64,000 nt of DNA from Nectonema munidae (GCA_030549495.1 JAUIRK010000952.1:310001-374000); one strand, 5' to 3'; positions 8,807 through 20,832 are shown, numbered from the stretch's first letter. The notes: a model not told the origin generated them from the sequence alone. Numbers and translations are program-made.

Positions 8807-11800
8807 GTAATTTTTATATTTTATTAATTTTCAAAATGAGGTTATTTTATTGGAATTATATATATAATGTATCAAAATATTTTATTTATTTTGATTTTGT
8901 TTTTATATAGAATATGTTTATTTATGTCTAGAACCGTTCATAATATATATATATGAGTCGAGTAATACAGTAAAATATAACTCCCATAAATGAGCGAGCA
9001 TAGAAGGCCTGGTGCTGTATCTAACCCAAGTATGAGAGTTTTGAAATCTCCCAACAGTAAGATGTATTGCATCTTGGAATAGCACAGAGTTATTTGTAAA
9101 ACGTCATCTCTTCTCCCTGACGCCCGATACAAGGAGCCAATATTCAACAACCATTTTTAATCTAGCATTTCCATCAAACCGTTTTCCAATTCTAATTTGT
9201 TAATAAAACTGATTTTAAGAAATTATAAGTAAATTACCAAGTAAGGAACACCTACCTCATGGGATAGATGTTTTGGCGCTTAAGAACGAATTAAATTTTG
9301 GCAGGTGTGTTTAGTTTTTTAATTTGGAAAACTAGATTATAAACCTAACCTAATTCTCGCTCTATAAACGCGTTAGGGAACAGTGTGATACAAGTGTCCC
9401 ATCAAATTATAACAACGAATGACCTAATCCAGTACCGTGCTAGCTTTAGAGCTCCCTTCCTTTTACGTTTATTGAGCTTATAGCCTTTGAGTCACTCTTG
9501 TTTGTATTAGTTTATTGTATTTATTTTAAGCTTTTTTCATTTTTACATTGATTTCACTAATGAATGAAGGATTATATCTGTAGTTTAAAAATATTTTGAA
9601 ATAATGAAAACAAAAGTGTATTTTTAAATGTTTTATCACAATAATTTAATGCAACGTTTAAAAGAAACATCTTTTTTTTAAAAATATTTTTCAAAAAATT
9701 TCAATTATATTCAATTTTTTACATCGTTTCTTTCAATTGCGATGAGCGATCAAGCTTCAATTTTTCATTTGTTATAGAAATTTTCAAAATACTTTTTTTA
9801 TATCAATTTCAAGCTGCTAAAAATTGTTCTAAGAAGAGTCCCTCGAAAACAGTTTGGGGACACAAACGCAACTTTGACTATACATATGTATTTTTTTAGA
9901 AATATTATCCTCCAGATTTTGATCCCAAAAAAATCCCTAGAGCGAAGAGAGAGAAATTTCGGCAATATGTCCTCAGAACAATGGCTCCATTCAATATGCG
10001 GTATTTAAATTTTATATTTCTTGTTGCGCAATGTATATTTTTTATATTATTTCCAGAGCCCGCGCTAACCAAAATTTGGGAGGGGGGAGGTCAAAGGGGC
10101 TGAAACTATACATTATGAAAATACACACTATAAAATTTTCCTTTCTAGAAGCAAATTCGATCAACATCGGAAACAAGAGCTAAAGAAGGTCATAAAAGTA
10201 AGGTGATGAGGGAGGATTGAGGAGTATAATTAACTATTATAAAACAAAAGTGAAAGAAGAAAATCATTTTATTCACAATATATCATTTTTAGAGTAATAA
10301 AGCAATTTACATGTCAAACATTCAGCCTTCTTGACTTTTCGTTGAAATAGTTCAAAAACTCGAAAACCCTGATTATTTCGAAAAAGGCCAATTCCGATAC
10401 TTCTTCATTTAAAAAATCGTAGTGGGAATGGAAGAGATGGCGTTAAATTTAAGTTTTTAGTATTTGGAAGCCGAATGGGATATTATATAAGTTTGGACAT
10501 CTCTTTGATTTTAATGCTAGAGTTTTCTTCAAAATCTTGTTTAACATTTTCAATTCACAAAAACTTTTGAAATACTATATTGTTTATTATGTTTCGTGAA
10601 CACACAAAATTTAACTATTTATTAAATATATTTGATTCGTTTTTTTTTGTTCAGTTATTTTATAAATAAAAAGCAGTAGTTTTGTCAAGAATAAATATAA
10701 ATGACTTCTTTCTTATTGCAAGCTACATGTGCGTCCTACTAGGATCTTCACATTTTTTGGTCTGTTAGTTCCGGCTCCAAAAATCCTTCGGCATTCCTTT
10801 TTAATACGCGTTTCAATTGCGTTTATTTTAGGTACTCATCTTTATCGTTTCTTTATTTAATACATGATTTACTGACAAATCCTGAATATTTACTTTTATA
10901 ATGGCACCTTTCTCGAATATTTTTACACAATGCACGTTGATGAATAGATGCAGGTGAGGATGAAAATCGTTGAAAATAAAATTTACTAAATCTATTTTTG
11001 GAGAATGATAAGATAAAAGAAAAATTGTCAGCTTGAATTTAATACCGTTTACAGATATATAATAGATTCCTAGTGGTGAGATGAATCTGATAAACACGAC
11101 ATTTCCAAAATTCAGGTCTGTTAGTTCCAGTACGAAAATCCTAATTAAAGGTTTTACCAGGGGTTGAAAATTCAAATTTTATTCGGGTTTCCTGGCAGAC
11201 CAAAAAAAACTTTTTTTTTCGGGTCGGTTTAAAATGAGGCAAAACGTATATTACAGATCTCTTTTCTTAACAATTATTATTTGAGACATTCAAATGAAAA
11301 AATCATCATTCATATAAGCCTAAGATCATCAAGGCTTAAATCATATGTGAAGCACATAAAAGAATGCAGCGCTATGCGTCCCTCTTGCCACATGTTCGAC
11401 ATCTTTGTGTGAAGTGAATGTTCCTATTTACTTACTCCTTAGCAGGGTGGCGGATTTGGAGTCGGAATTTGCACTTTTTGAAAGGCAGTCTGAGTCGTAA
11501 TAATTATTGCGCTTCGTTTCGGTTTCATAAAGAGTTATATTCATATATGTTAGATTAAGAAATAACTTCTTAAACACTCTTTTTAGTGTGCAATATTGCA
11601 AAACGCGATATAAAAATGTTTATCCTTGTATTTTTTCAGCTCATGGAATAAAGGCTGAAAAATTCAATAAAATGAAAGAATGAACTTTTTTATTTTACGA
11701 TAAAGTTAGTTTGTAAATCTGTTTATGAGCAGAAAGTTTTTAGGAAAAACTTTTTTAAACCACATACCTTTGGAATTTTTTTTTAGGATAACTTAAATTT

Positions 11801-14800
11801 ATTGATCCTATTGTTTTGTCTTAGATAAAAAGGTTATGGACAAAAAATTGAAAATCCTTTTGAAGACAATGCAAGAAAGACACTAAACTACAAATACAAA
11901 CCAATATACCATTTTAATCGATTATGTTGAAGAAAATGGATCAAATATTTTGCGTTGTAGCACTGAGGAAATCTTTCAATGACTATCTAAAATTGATATC
12001 CACAAATGACTTTGAAATATCCTACGTCACGACACTTTTTGGAGATTTATACTATTTGAAACAGATAGGTTGATGTTGCATAAAAATATTTTTTATGATG
12101 TACTCTCAAAAATTACAAATAGTAGGAGGCAGGCTTGGAGTTGAAAAATTATAAATACGTGGATTCGAAGTTTGCCTTCCAAATCTTACTTATGTACAAT
12201 TTTTGTAGGCAATAAATTGTCACTCTAATCCCTTTCAATTTAAGCACAGATTTAAAGGGTCATCTTCAGCACCAAAAAATTTTTTTTGTTTAGCCAAAGC
12301 TTTTTTTTAGTTCTAATTAACATTTGCATCCTTTTTTCAGCTGTAGAAGTCTTTCAATCTTATTTTATTTCACTGCTTTAACAAATGATTTTTTTCTCAG
12401 CTGCAAAACATGTGGGGAGTACATATACAAAGGCAAGAAGTTTAATTCGAGGAGAGAAACGGTCCGCAATGAAGATTACTTGGGAATGCTGATTTTCAGA
12501 TTCTACATACGCTGCCCAAAATGCCTAGCAGAAATTACATTTAAGGTAAATTAACTATTCATTGACACTTCAACCCTTTTCATCCTTGACTTAATCTATT
12601 CTGGATCTTCTCTTTTCATCGGCAAGGCGGCAATCCAGAATCAAAGAAGCTTTGATTCTGGATCGAACCCGACACCCTGTGTTATCGAAGCATAATATCT
12701 AATCAACCTTCCTCACACTCCCATAATTTGTAGCTTTGTTATTTATACCTAGCCTTAGCAGGACGGAACTTATTTTAGAATGACTTGGAAGTTTTACTCC
12801 CATCATCAAAGCTTCAATGATCCTTTCTGTAAGTCTTTAGATAAAATTCATGATATCAGTATTATAGGAGTTTTAATCAAGTTTTCATACCCTGTAAAAG
12901 TGTTTTTAATGAGTACAAGAAACGCTACTTCTGGACTTATTGAAAATCTATATACAGGGCAGTCCAAAAGTTTTGGCTTTTAAAGATCTCATGATCGATT
13001 GTATGTTTTTAAATGACTACTGGCCAAAGCCTGTAAAAAAACTTTTGATTCAATTGCTAAAGCCCAACTTCGTAAAATAGCGCACATGATTTGGCATCGA
13101 AACTTTAAATAATTCTTTATTTCATTTTTTCCTCCATTCATTATTTTCTTTGTCAGTGTTGACTAAACTTAATAAACTGTAAGAATTTGTGACAGTGATT
13201 TAAAAAAAGTAATACATTATAAAATTTCTAAAATAAAAACTTTTAAGATGAAAACTAAACAAGGTTAACAAGGATTTTGGATTGACAAGACTTTTAGACC
13301 TTGTCGTAGATGGTACATTTTTGTACACACAAAAATTGAAAATTGACAAAAAAAAAGCAATTCATCTTTTAGGAACGACTTTATATTGTTTTTTTTTGTT
13401 TAATATTTATTTTTATTTGTTTACTTTTTAAATTTTTTTTTAAAAATAATTTTTTTACCCTAAGTTTATCCTTTTCCAACTTAATTTTTTTTTTCAAATT
13501 AAGTAGGGCTTTTTTCCAATTGAGTTTTGTATTCAACTCTGTCTTCAGTTGGGTTATGTATGGAGTTTTAAATTTATATTTTCCAATCTTTATTTTTTTA
13601 ATTAAAACAAAAACAGGGAGTATTAATATTGAAAAATTGAATTACAAAATTACAATGCTTATAATATTTGATTTGATTTAAAAATGCCAAATTATAAAAT
13701 ATTTGACTCAAATTTATGAAATTATTTTTAGTTCATGCTTGCTAGATTTTGGGTATTTTTTTTATTTCTAAAACTCCATAATCCAACTTAAGATAGGCTT
13801 TAATGAATAAAAACTCAATTTGCCAAAAGACAGATAATTGCAAAAGTTCGAACTTAAATTGGAAAAGGACGAACTTAAATAGAAAAATGACGAACCTAAT
13901 ATTGAAAAGGACGAACTTAAAGTAAAAACGGTATATTTAAAAAGTGGTTACTTAAGGAACAGTAAATCCATAAAACCGTATCGACTGGAATATGTTATCA
14001 CTAAAATTTACTTTTAAAAGTAAAAAAGTTTTTAATTTTTAAAATTCCTTCTCAAAGCTGTCATCCCGTACCTTAATTTCGAAACGTAACGTACCGTATG
14101 CCACCACTGCTTTTAACCAATCAAATTACGTGAGAATGAAGCGAATTATTACGAAGATCTCTTAAATGAATTCGCCTATTCAAATGAACTATGCAAAAAT
14201 CTTAAATCTGATTGGCTGAAAAGCTCATCATGGCGAACATGAAACATTTTTTCATACCATTTTCATTAAATTCTTTCATTATGTCAGATATACTCAGAAG
14301 TCTTTGTAACGCATCTTAGCAATTGTTTCCTTATCTTTGTACAATAAAGAACAAATAAATTCTGTTTTGTTCGCAATCGTTTATATACTTAAATTAATTT
14401 TTATAAAGAGGTGAACACTAAAATAAAAAAATAATCGATAAATTAAAAATAATAAGATAAAGTATGTGATATCCATATGATTAATATCCTTGCTTGAAAA
14501 AGAATGCCAGTTTTTACTTCTACCATAATTTTCTCAGAAGATTTTAAATTCTCAGTTTTTTCTTAATTCTTTTGAAAGTTTTTCCACTCTAGTTTTCATT
14601 TTGGCGTCCATTTCTTTCCTCCCCAAAGGCACCTACATTTTTTTGTTGATGTTACATCGAAGGTAAACATTTGGCATATAATAATTGTACGGATAAATAT
14701 GTCATGGCTCAACTTGAAGTAGGCCAAAGACTAATCCTTCATCCATTCATAAAAAGATATTCATCAAAACCCGAACTACTTTCTAATAGTATTTGGTTTA

Positions 14801-17800
14801 AGCTATCTGATCCTTGACTTTGAAGCATTTCATAACATTTCATAATTTTTGATTTTGAATGAATGAATGAAAGATTTATTTAGAGCGAAACTACTGCTAA
14901 TTTATAGACTGTACAGTCTCGCTACACACATTCCATAATAATCTAAGAAACATGCAAACACAAAGTAAATATGAATACAAGAAAAAAAAATAGAAGGAAA
15001 TTTTAAATTCTGTTTGATATGATTTCTGAAGAAAATAGGTAAGTTTTCAAGCTTTTCTTAAAAGTATTTAAATCATCAATACTTCTCAAGTATAAAGGTA
15101 AACCATTCCAGAGTTTTTCTGCACTCATAACAGTTCTTCCATTGCCAGTAAAAGAAGTCTTCAATCGCATGCTTGAATTTAAAGACATCTTTTGAGCCAA
15201 ATAAAAAGGTATACGAAAATGTAAGCATTTGAAAGTTTGGACCAAAACTTTAAAATCTATTCTTCTAATGGTAAGCCAATGTAAATTTTCGAGTTCATTT
15301 GAAACTCTTTGTCTTCGAGGAATCTTTAAGATTACTCTAGCACAAGTATTTTGCAATACTTGTAACTTTTTAATTTGATAATCATACATTCCGAAGAGCA
15401 GAGAATTGCAATAATCAAGTTTATTAATAACATAGGAGTTGAGTAAAACTTTAACATTATTTCGGGTAAGAGGTTTGGCAATTTTCGATAGGTTTTTCAA
15501 AAAAGCATATCCACTTTTTAAGAGATCAGAGACCAGTTGATCAAGCACCATATTTTTATCTAAAGAGACGCCAAGTACATTGACTTTATCACAAATGGGT
15601 ATATGTAGGCCATCATGCAAAGGTATGCTGGGAAAAAAGATCTCTTGATTTTGAGAAGATGAAGAGAAAACTATCGCTCTTGTTTTTTTTCTATTGAATT
15701 TTAGATTGAAGCTGATCATTAATGATGAAAGATCGTGTAAAAGATGTGGAACTATACATTTTCACAAAGTTTGAAATTATTTTCCAAACTTATGAGTTTT
15801 TTCTAAAATAACTTTGTTTATTCAACCCTTTCATGCACAATGGGACACAATCACCTGCTTTATGTATATAAAAACTCATTGAAAAAGAAAGCAGAACACA
15901 AATTTTGGAAAGCCAATGCCTGAAAGCGTCAATTCGTGCTTAACTTTCTCCACTTCCATTTTTTATATTTAAATTTTCTTTTATGCTTCTTCTTCCATGT
16001 AATATTTCACTTTAAACTTTCTACTTTTCACAGATAAATATTTATATTCTGCTTTGCTCTTTAAAATTTAAATTAATGTTTCCTCTTTGAGGATCAGAGT
16101 TTTTAAGACTGATCGTATACCTTATCTCTTTCAATGAGTTAAATAACTTAAAGCACACGATTTTTTCATTTTTTTTATCATAAGTTAAGCAGATTGTGGT
16201 AGTGTTCATAAATTTCAATCGTACTAAAAATTTAGAGATAATTTTCTCGATTCTCATCTCTCTTTTCTCGAGAATCAAGAAGCTTAAAAACCCGTGGTGA
16301 AGTTTCGAGAAACGAGACTTGAGTCTTGAGAAATCCTGAGGCAGAAACTCTTCGCTCACAATTTGAATCCATACAACTTTGCGCGCTAAATTAATTCGAA
16401 TTCGTGCTGAACATTTTGATATTGACTTATTTTGCCATTATCTCTCACAACATTCACTTTCTGATCGCACGTAGATGTTTTTTAAATAGCGCTTTCTCTT
16501 TTTCGTAGACGGATCCCAAAAATCTAAATTACGCTTTAGAAAATGGCGCTACGCGTAACTTTGAAGCTTGGTCTACAGCTCTCACCCAAGAAAGAGATCG
16601 GATCCAGAAAGAAGAGTTTGAAAGCTTGGACCCGATGAAAGTAAATTTTTTGAAACTACCTATCTTATCAAAATACCAAATGTTTCTTTTTGAATGTTAT
16701 ACCTAAAATATAAATCAAGCAAAACTAATGATTTTCAAAAGCTAAAATAAATTGCATAAAGTTATCATGGCTATTAAGTTTCATTCGGCAATTTATCTTT
16801 GAAAGAAATACCAAGGCTTTCTTCGACTTTATTAAGTTTTTAGTCGAAGTAGAATGCATTTGATTGAGAAAGTATAATATGTGTTGAAAAGTAATGCTAC
16901 CTTAATTATCGATTATTGCCAATTTTTATATTTATTATTGCCAATATATATTATTATTTCATATTTAATCTTCTATTAGGATGCCGGTGGCATTGTGGTT
17001 AGACCTCGCATATTTAATTTTAAAGGTCTTTGGTTCGATTCTCGACATAGCCTAAATAGAATTTAATTTCGCCAGGAACGGCATCCGGTCAAGAAAAGCA
17101 CCACGGTCCAAATAAAAAGTTTCACAAATTTGTGTGTGTGTGTATGTGAAAAAAAGACGTTAAACAAAGTTTTTTTTATTTACTCCACACTCAAACACCT
17201 TTTTAAAAATGTCTGGAATATAAATCCTTTTTATCTATAATTGGATTTGCAAAATTGTAAAATTCTTATTTTTTCAAAATTTTTAACTACAAAAATTTTT
17301 TGGAGCAAAGTGGGTGGGGGAAGTTGCTAACTTTTAAATTAATGCTGGATTTAATCGATTAGAAAAGAAACCTAGATATTGAAAATTTCAAGTTCAGCAT
17401 AAACTTTCAATATACTGATCATGCATTTGTTTTCCTCTAGATGCTAGAAAAAAGAACCAAGGAATCGCAGAATGAAATAGAAAGATTGGAGAAGCTTGAA
17501 GAGTTGCAAGAGATGAACACGCGTCACGCGAATGTAGACTTTGATTCCATGCTTAACACGTTTGTTAACGAGGACGAAAAATTGATGGCCAATCAATTAG
17601 CTGAGGATGAAGAAATCATTCGGTTAGTTTTATTACGTGTCACTTTCAGCAAAGGTTTTCATTGGTTGAAAGATTTTTAAAAAAATGTTAATTTTTTTAT
17701 TTGGAAACCTCAAAGTGAATGCCCATCGATATTGAAAGTGTGAATTCGAATCCTACTCCGACTGCCAGATTTTATTAAACACCAACTACGACTCATGTCC

Positions 17801-18196
17801 CTTTGAAATTCGTCCACTCCATCTACTCCCTCTTCCGACGCCTCAAACTTGAATTGAAACTTTAAATTGTTATTTCCTTACAAACGCCAGAACTGAGATT
17901 TTACTACTAAACGATGTGAATAAGAAAAACAGAATGAAATAAGGGCAATGTTACAAGCCATCCTTCTAATATAAGGCAAGGTCAATTAAAAAAATATATA
18001 TACTCAAGCAATAAATCATTTCTTTAACCATCAAAAAGTCATTCTTCGGCTTTGTTCAATTTTTTGAGAGATAATTTAATACAAGACATGATTTGTAATA
18101 TGCTACTCTAGATTTTTAGTGTAATATTTTATTATGACTGTTAAAAGTGTTTTGGATTGATAGGGACAGTGATAGATAGATAGTTAGATAGGTAGG

Positions 18197-18279
<83 letters not shown>

Positions 18280-18548
18280 ATTGTATGATATATGCATATA
18301 CCTTATGTTCATGTTGACAATAAGCCGCATCTCCTTCTTGTCTTAGCCAATCTAGTGATTATTATCCTTGTAGGCAAGCTTTTGGCAAAGAAAAAGACGA
18401 AAATGGCAAAATCATAGAGCGTCTGCGTGATCAATCACACTTAATGTCTCGCCAAGAAACCTCTACCTCCATTCCTGACTTCTTTTCCCAACCATCTCCC
18501 TCTCTCAACGTAAAAATGCTAAATTTTAAACCTCCTTTTGCGAAGTAA
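8783..18548 (+). CDS. Splicing factor YJU2 / CCDC94 (Cwc16 family), six exons
   Basis: YJU2 joins the spliceosome around the first transesterification step, near the branch site and 5' splice site (known for yeast Yju2 and human CCDC94). Exons 8783-8806, 9900-10000, 12401-12545, 16509-16640, 17441-17622 and 18374-18548 all have GT-AG borders and matching phases. They total 759 nt, giving 252 residues plus stop. The N-terminus [17 protein letters not shown] and [21 protein letters not shown] are nearly identical to other animal YJU2 proteins. Zinc-binding cysteines are at 43, 46, 80 and 83. Residues about 130-190 are a charged coiled-coil region, then [13 protein letters not shown]. The human protein is about 323 residues, so the C-terminus is short; an alternative final exon may exist at 24347-24483. 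Introns host SINEs, a foldback element, a LINE and a GATA array. Confidence 0.93.
9900..10000 (+). CDS. YJU2 exon 2
   Basis: Acceptor TTTTTTTAG and donor GTATTT. Encodes [20 protein letters not shown] then [13 protein letters not shown] and two bases of Arg42; phase 2 exit matches exon 3. Confidence 0.93.
10056..10115. repeat. Short repeat shared with 18901-18958
   Basis: AGAGCCCGCGC, CAAAATTTGG, a G-run and GAAACTATA occur here in the same order as in AGAGGCACACGC, CAAAATTTTTGG, a G-run and GAAACTATA near 18901-18958. This looks like two copies of one transposon end. No partner end was found for either. Confidence 0.4.
10116..12400. other. YJU2 intron 2, mostly unassigned
   Basis: No host coding sequence is recognised. 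The dispersed 12-mer AGATGGCGTTAA occurs near 10434. A TCTGTTAGTTCC motif followed by AAAATCCT occurs twice (about 10761 and 11115). A GGAGTCGGA block near 11456 resembles a common hAT end and has a diverged relative in reverse orientation near 17745-17830. Confidence 0.35.
12401..12545 (+). CDS. YJU2 exon 3, zinc-binding core
   Basis: Acceptor TTTTTCTCAG and donor GTAAAT. Encodes C43-KT-C46[11 protein letters not shown] through FRFYIRC80-PK-C83-LAEITFK, the four-cysteine metal site of the Cwc16 domain. Confidence 0.95.
12607..12722 (-). mobile_element. tRNA-derived SINE, diverged copy
   Basis: TTTTCATCGGCAAGG, GGATCGAACCCGACACC and TATCTAATCAACCTTCCTCA follow the order of the better copies at 21308 and 41516. 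In reverse, GGTTCGATCC-like and GGTTGATTAGA are B-box and A-box equivalents of a pol III promoter. Confidence 0.55.
13450..13930. mobile_element. Foldback-like long inverted repeat
   Basis: The left arm (about 13463-13580) and the reverse complement of the right arm (about 13755-13925) share GTCCTTTTCCAA / ATCCTTTTCCAA, TTGAGTTTT with TATTCA, and GTTGG-TTATG with GGAGTTTTA. The right arm contains three to four tandem units of about 22 bp built on GACGAACTTAAAT and GAAAA. Arms made of short direct repeats around a unique core are the layout of Foldback-type elements. It lies in YJU2 intron 3. No coding sequence is present. Confidence 0.55.
14868..15745 (-). mobile_element. 5'-truncated non-LTR retrotransposon (L2/CR1 group)
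   Basis: A minus-strand frame of at least 238 residues (15003-15719, extending a few codons upstream) is the C-terminal part of a reverse transcriptase ORF2: [19 protein letters not shown], the thumb region [36 protein letters not shown] and [11 protein letters not shown] with a closing [10 protein letters not shown]. These are characteristic of L2/CR1/Rex-Babar LINEs. The palm domain with YADD is missing because the copy is 5' truncated, which is usual. The 3' end on the minus strand runs into TTCATTCATTCA repeats (14868-14875 region), a tetranucleotide tail as seen in this clade. The frame is long and intact, implying a fairly young insertion in YJU2 intron 3. Confidence 0.85.
15826..15938. 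mobile_element. piggyBac-type MITE, diverged
   Basis: Begins CCCTTTCATGCACAATGGGAC after TTCA and ends CCTGAAAGCG near TCAA. Contains CCTGCTT, a run CTCATTGAAAAAGAAAGCAGA matching other family members. Duplication has decayed from TTAA. Confidence 0.5.
16509..16640 (+). CDS. YJU2 exon 4
   Basis: Acceptor TTTTCGTAG and donor GTAAAT. Encodes [20 protein letters not shown], the conserved TDP-N-DY--E-GATRNF segment of the family, then a charged helix ending LDPMK. Confidence 0.93.
16979..17170 (+). mobile_element. tRNA-derived SINE, second family
   Basis: An A-box-like TGTGGTTAGACC is followed about 40 bp on by the B box GGTTCGATTC, the spacing of a pol III tRNA-type promoter. Then follow CGCCAGGAACGGCATCCGGTC and a TG-repeat tail at 17132-17144. 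The head GGATGCC and GGCATCC are complementary. It is distinct from the family at 21308. It sits in YJU2 intron 4. Confidence 0.7.
17441..17622 (+). CDS. YJU2 exon 5, coiled coil
   Basis: Acceptor TTTTCCTCTAG and donor GTTAGT. Encodes [20 protein letters not shown] and then [13 protein letters not shown], matching the family's LE-RTK-SK-E---LE-L-EL and VDFE-ML. Confidence 0.92.
18168..18279. repeat. GATA tetranucleotide array
   Basis: About 110 bp of GATA/TAGA units, nearly pure from about 18195 to 18276, ending about 95 bp before YJU2 exon 6. Likely length-polymorphic. Confidence 0.95.
18374..18548 (+). CDS. YJU2 exon 6 with stop
   Basis: Acceptor TATCCTTGTAG. Encodes [20 protein letters not shown] then a Ser/Pro-rich tail and TAA. 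Two potential donors lie inside (GTAAAA after PSLN at about 18515-18522, and GTAAAA at the stop), so a spliced longer isoform remains possible. Confidence 0.8.
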
Positions 18549-18565
18549 AACTTTTGTCCATTTAA

Positions 18566-18657
18566 CGATATTGATCGCCTGCTTTTCTTTCCAATGAGTT
18601 TTTGTGCTGGCGATTTTTATTCTATAGGACAGTGGTGTCCCACTGTGTCTGGAAGGG
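18566..18657. mobile_element. piggyBac-type MITE in YJU2 3' flank
   Basis: Follows TTAA (18562-18565), starting 17 bp after the YJU2 stop. Contains GATCGCCTGCTTTTCTTTCC, CAATGAGTTTTTGTG and the hairpin GGACAGTGGTGTCCCACTG shared with 50389-50485 and 2201-2322. The right end GGAAGGG abuts TAAA. Probably part of the YJU2 3' UTR. Confidence 0.6.
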
Positions 18658-18659
18658 TA

Positions 18660-19860
18660 AAATGCTTACACTTTGTCCAAGCGTAGTTCTCATTTGTATC
18701 AATTTCTGTATGGATCTCGACCGTCCCCGAAAACAAAAATCGTCGGCTTTAAGTTATATGAAAATTCTTTGAAAAAGATCAAAATCCATGCGCTCAACAC
18801 TCACAAGAGCAGTAAGACTCTCTAAAATTAGTATCAACTTAGATCAAAATTGATCACACGTTATTCGCTTTTTATATTGATTTATAACATATGTACACAA
18901 CAGAGGCACACGCCCTCAAAATTTTTGGACTGGTGAGGGGGGGGGCGAAACTATATAAGAATTTTTGTTCAGTGAGCCCACACTTCTACTATAACTGCAT
19001 AGTTTTTATCAGGCCGAATGACCTTGTAATTGTGATCGCATCACCTACCTTCTAAGCTCAACAAAACTAAATCTTTAGTCCGTCATTGTGTTTAAACTCC
19101 AGCTACGAGGATTGAGTTAGAGTTTATTATATTTATTTTTTTCCGAAATTTCTATTCGTTCTTAAATATCTGATTTTTTTTTTATTCGGATACAATTTTA
19201 CTCTACGAAATAAGGTAGGGTCAGTGCTTGCGCTGACAATCATCGATGGGCGGCTTTTTTCGGAGATCGACGATATCTGTCGCTTTTTTAATCGTTTTAT
19301 GGGCCAAAATTTAGAAACGTCTTAACGCTACATTAATATATCTAATATGTAACTTAATGAAAATTGTGATTCCCCTACTTTAAGCTTATTTTTAATATCT
19401 TTTGTGTTGTATTTAAAGGTCTCAGTTCCTTTAAATTATTGATGGTAGACCTAAGCTGAGAATTTTTCAGCTCTATTTTTTGCAGTGAACCCAAATAAAA
19501 TTTAAGTTGAAAATTTGAAATATTGTGATTTTGTATTAAATGAAATATTTTTGATGCTTAAAAATTTGAAAATAGAAAAAAATAAAGTAGCCTTTTTTTA
19601 TTTAGTAAAAAAACTGCGTAAAATAGTTATTTATAGATATCAATAGCTTTGCATTATATTAATAATAATATATCATGCAGAGAAAAGTTTAACATATCTT
19701 GCTTCAAAATTTTTTTACCACTCAACATCTAGTTTTAAATATTTGAAAATAAATATTTTATTTATTTTTTTTAAATAATATTTTTTAATTTTATTTATAA
19801 GTTGGAAATAGATTTTGTTTTTGCTCCTAAGTTATTTTAAATTTCTTTCATGTTTCTTAA
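18660..19860. other. Gene-free stretch after YJU2
   Basis: Contains one copy of the short repeat also seen at 10056 (about 18901-18958) and otherwise AT-rich DNA with no coding signal. A near-palindrome GTCAGTGCTTGCGCTGAC is at 19210-19227. Confidence 0.4.
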
Positions 19861-19864
19861 CCTC

Positions 19865-20105
19865 AGTTTTTGATGGACCACTTTGGTGCAAAGACAAATT
19901 CCTTGATAAACTTCTACCACTTGTGAACTGTTGAGACTCCCAAAAAAATTGAGTCCCATCTGGACCTATCAAGGAATCATTTACTTGTATTTCTTCTTCT
20001 TCAACTTCCAAGACGTCTTGAGTATAATTCTATTTCTTTAAAAATGGCGGAGGCAGACTCATTTGAGCTAAAATCACGTACTTCAAAATCTTCAGATGAA
20101 GAGCT
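19865..20105 (-). pseudogene. piggyBac-like transposase N-terminal fragment
   Basis: On the minus strand a Ser/Glu-rich segment (SSSSEDFEVRDFSSNESAS) is followed, in a frame shifted by one base, by LEVEEEEIQ, SLIGPDGTQFF and SGRSLSRNLSLHQSGPSKT. An acidic N-terminus followed by G-DGT-W, then R--RN------GP, is the normal start of PGBD-type piggyBac transposases. The catalytic domain is absent. Recognition is moderate because only short motifs remain. Confidence 0.45.
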
Positions 20106-20315
20106 CTACCAGTTGTGAGAGAAAGATTCCATGAGTGAAAGGAAAGATGATAGCAATGCTAGACTGAGTGAAAAATCTAGAAGTGAAAGCTGTTTGATGG
20201 TAAATATGGTGAGATTTATTATTATTGTTGGTTCATTGAAGCGGAATGTGTGATGAAAAGGGATCGTGCTAAGGATATCATCAATATCAACAAACGGAGG
20301 TAACAACACTTGTGA

Positions 20316-20674
20316 CTGTGTCGTATTCAGCACACTGTGAAGAACTGAAAAGTGTGATGCGGGTGGATGACGGAAATTATTCCGCAGAGCAAGGATTGAT
20401 TTACGAATGATCATACTAGTTAACAATATTGGCTTGATGATGGTAGTGAAACAGATTATTTAAATGTTCGAACAAAATACACGCAAACCGAATACAATGA
20501 CAAAACTAATCTTTCCTAAAAATGCATGCTGGAGTTACAGTCGTGATCAAAACATGCTGATAAGAATAATTCAAATTCGTAGGCCAAGAATGATTTGATG
20601 GTACTAAATCTCAATTGAACTTAAATCGGAGTTGATTTATGAAAGGGGAAAAGAGAAGTCTAAATTTTGAAAAC
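20316..20674. repeat. Duplicated segment, copy 1
   Basis: This 359-bp stretch recurs at 29270-29686 in the same orientation with only scattered differences, for example ACACGCAAACC versus ACACGTAAACC. It has no recognised ends or coding product. The second copy carries an extra hairpin-forming block of about 60 bp. Confidence 0.85.
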
Positions 20675-20816
20675 ACCAGCTAAGTTTTAGTTTAAGTAAA
20701 ACCGTTTCAAAAATTGAGCAAAACAGTTTATTATTTTTTAAGTTTTCGGAAAATTAATGAAAAATTCTTTCCACATAACGAAGCTTTTGTTTTTATTTTT
20801 CAAAGAGTTTGTGATT

Positions 20817-20832
20817 ATAGATGGCGTTAAAT
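20817..20832 (+). repeat. Dispersed 12-mer AGATGGCGTTAA
   Basis: TATAGATGGCGTTAAATATA; one of six exact 12-mer copies in the window (others near 10434, 26349, 31673, 34996 and 35175). Flanks beyond the core are only weakly alike. Confidence 0.7.

Noticed and set aside
10828-11175. Minus-strand frame of 115 codons in YJU2 intron 2
   Set aside because: Composition is that of AT-rich noise; contains one copy of a short repeat (TCTGTTAGTTCC).
12955-13060. Mariner-like end ACAGGGCAGTCCAAAAG after TA
   Set aside because: Only one end is convincing; the possible partner TACAGGC is too short, so it is not listed as an element.
16042-16359. Minus-strand frame of 105 codons in YJU2 intron 3
   Set aside because: No recognisable motif, and it lies within an intron of a well-defined gene.
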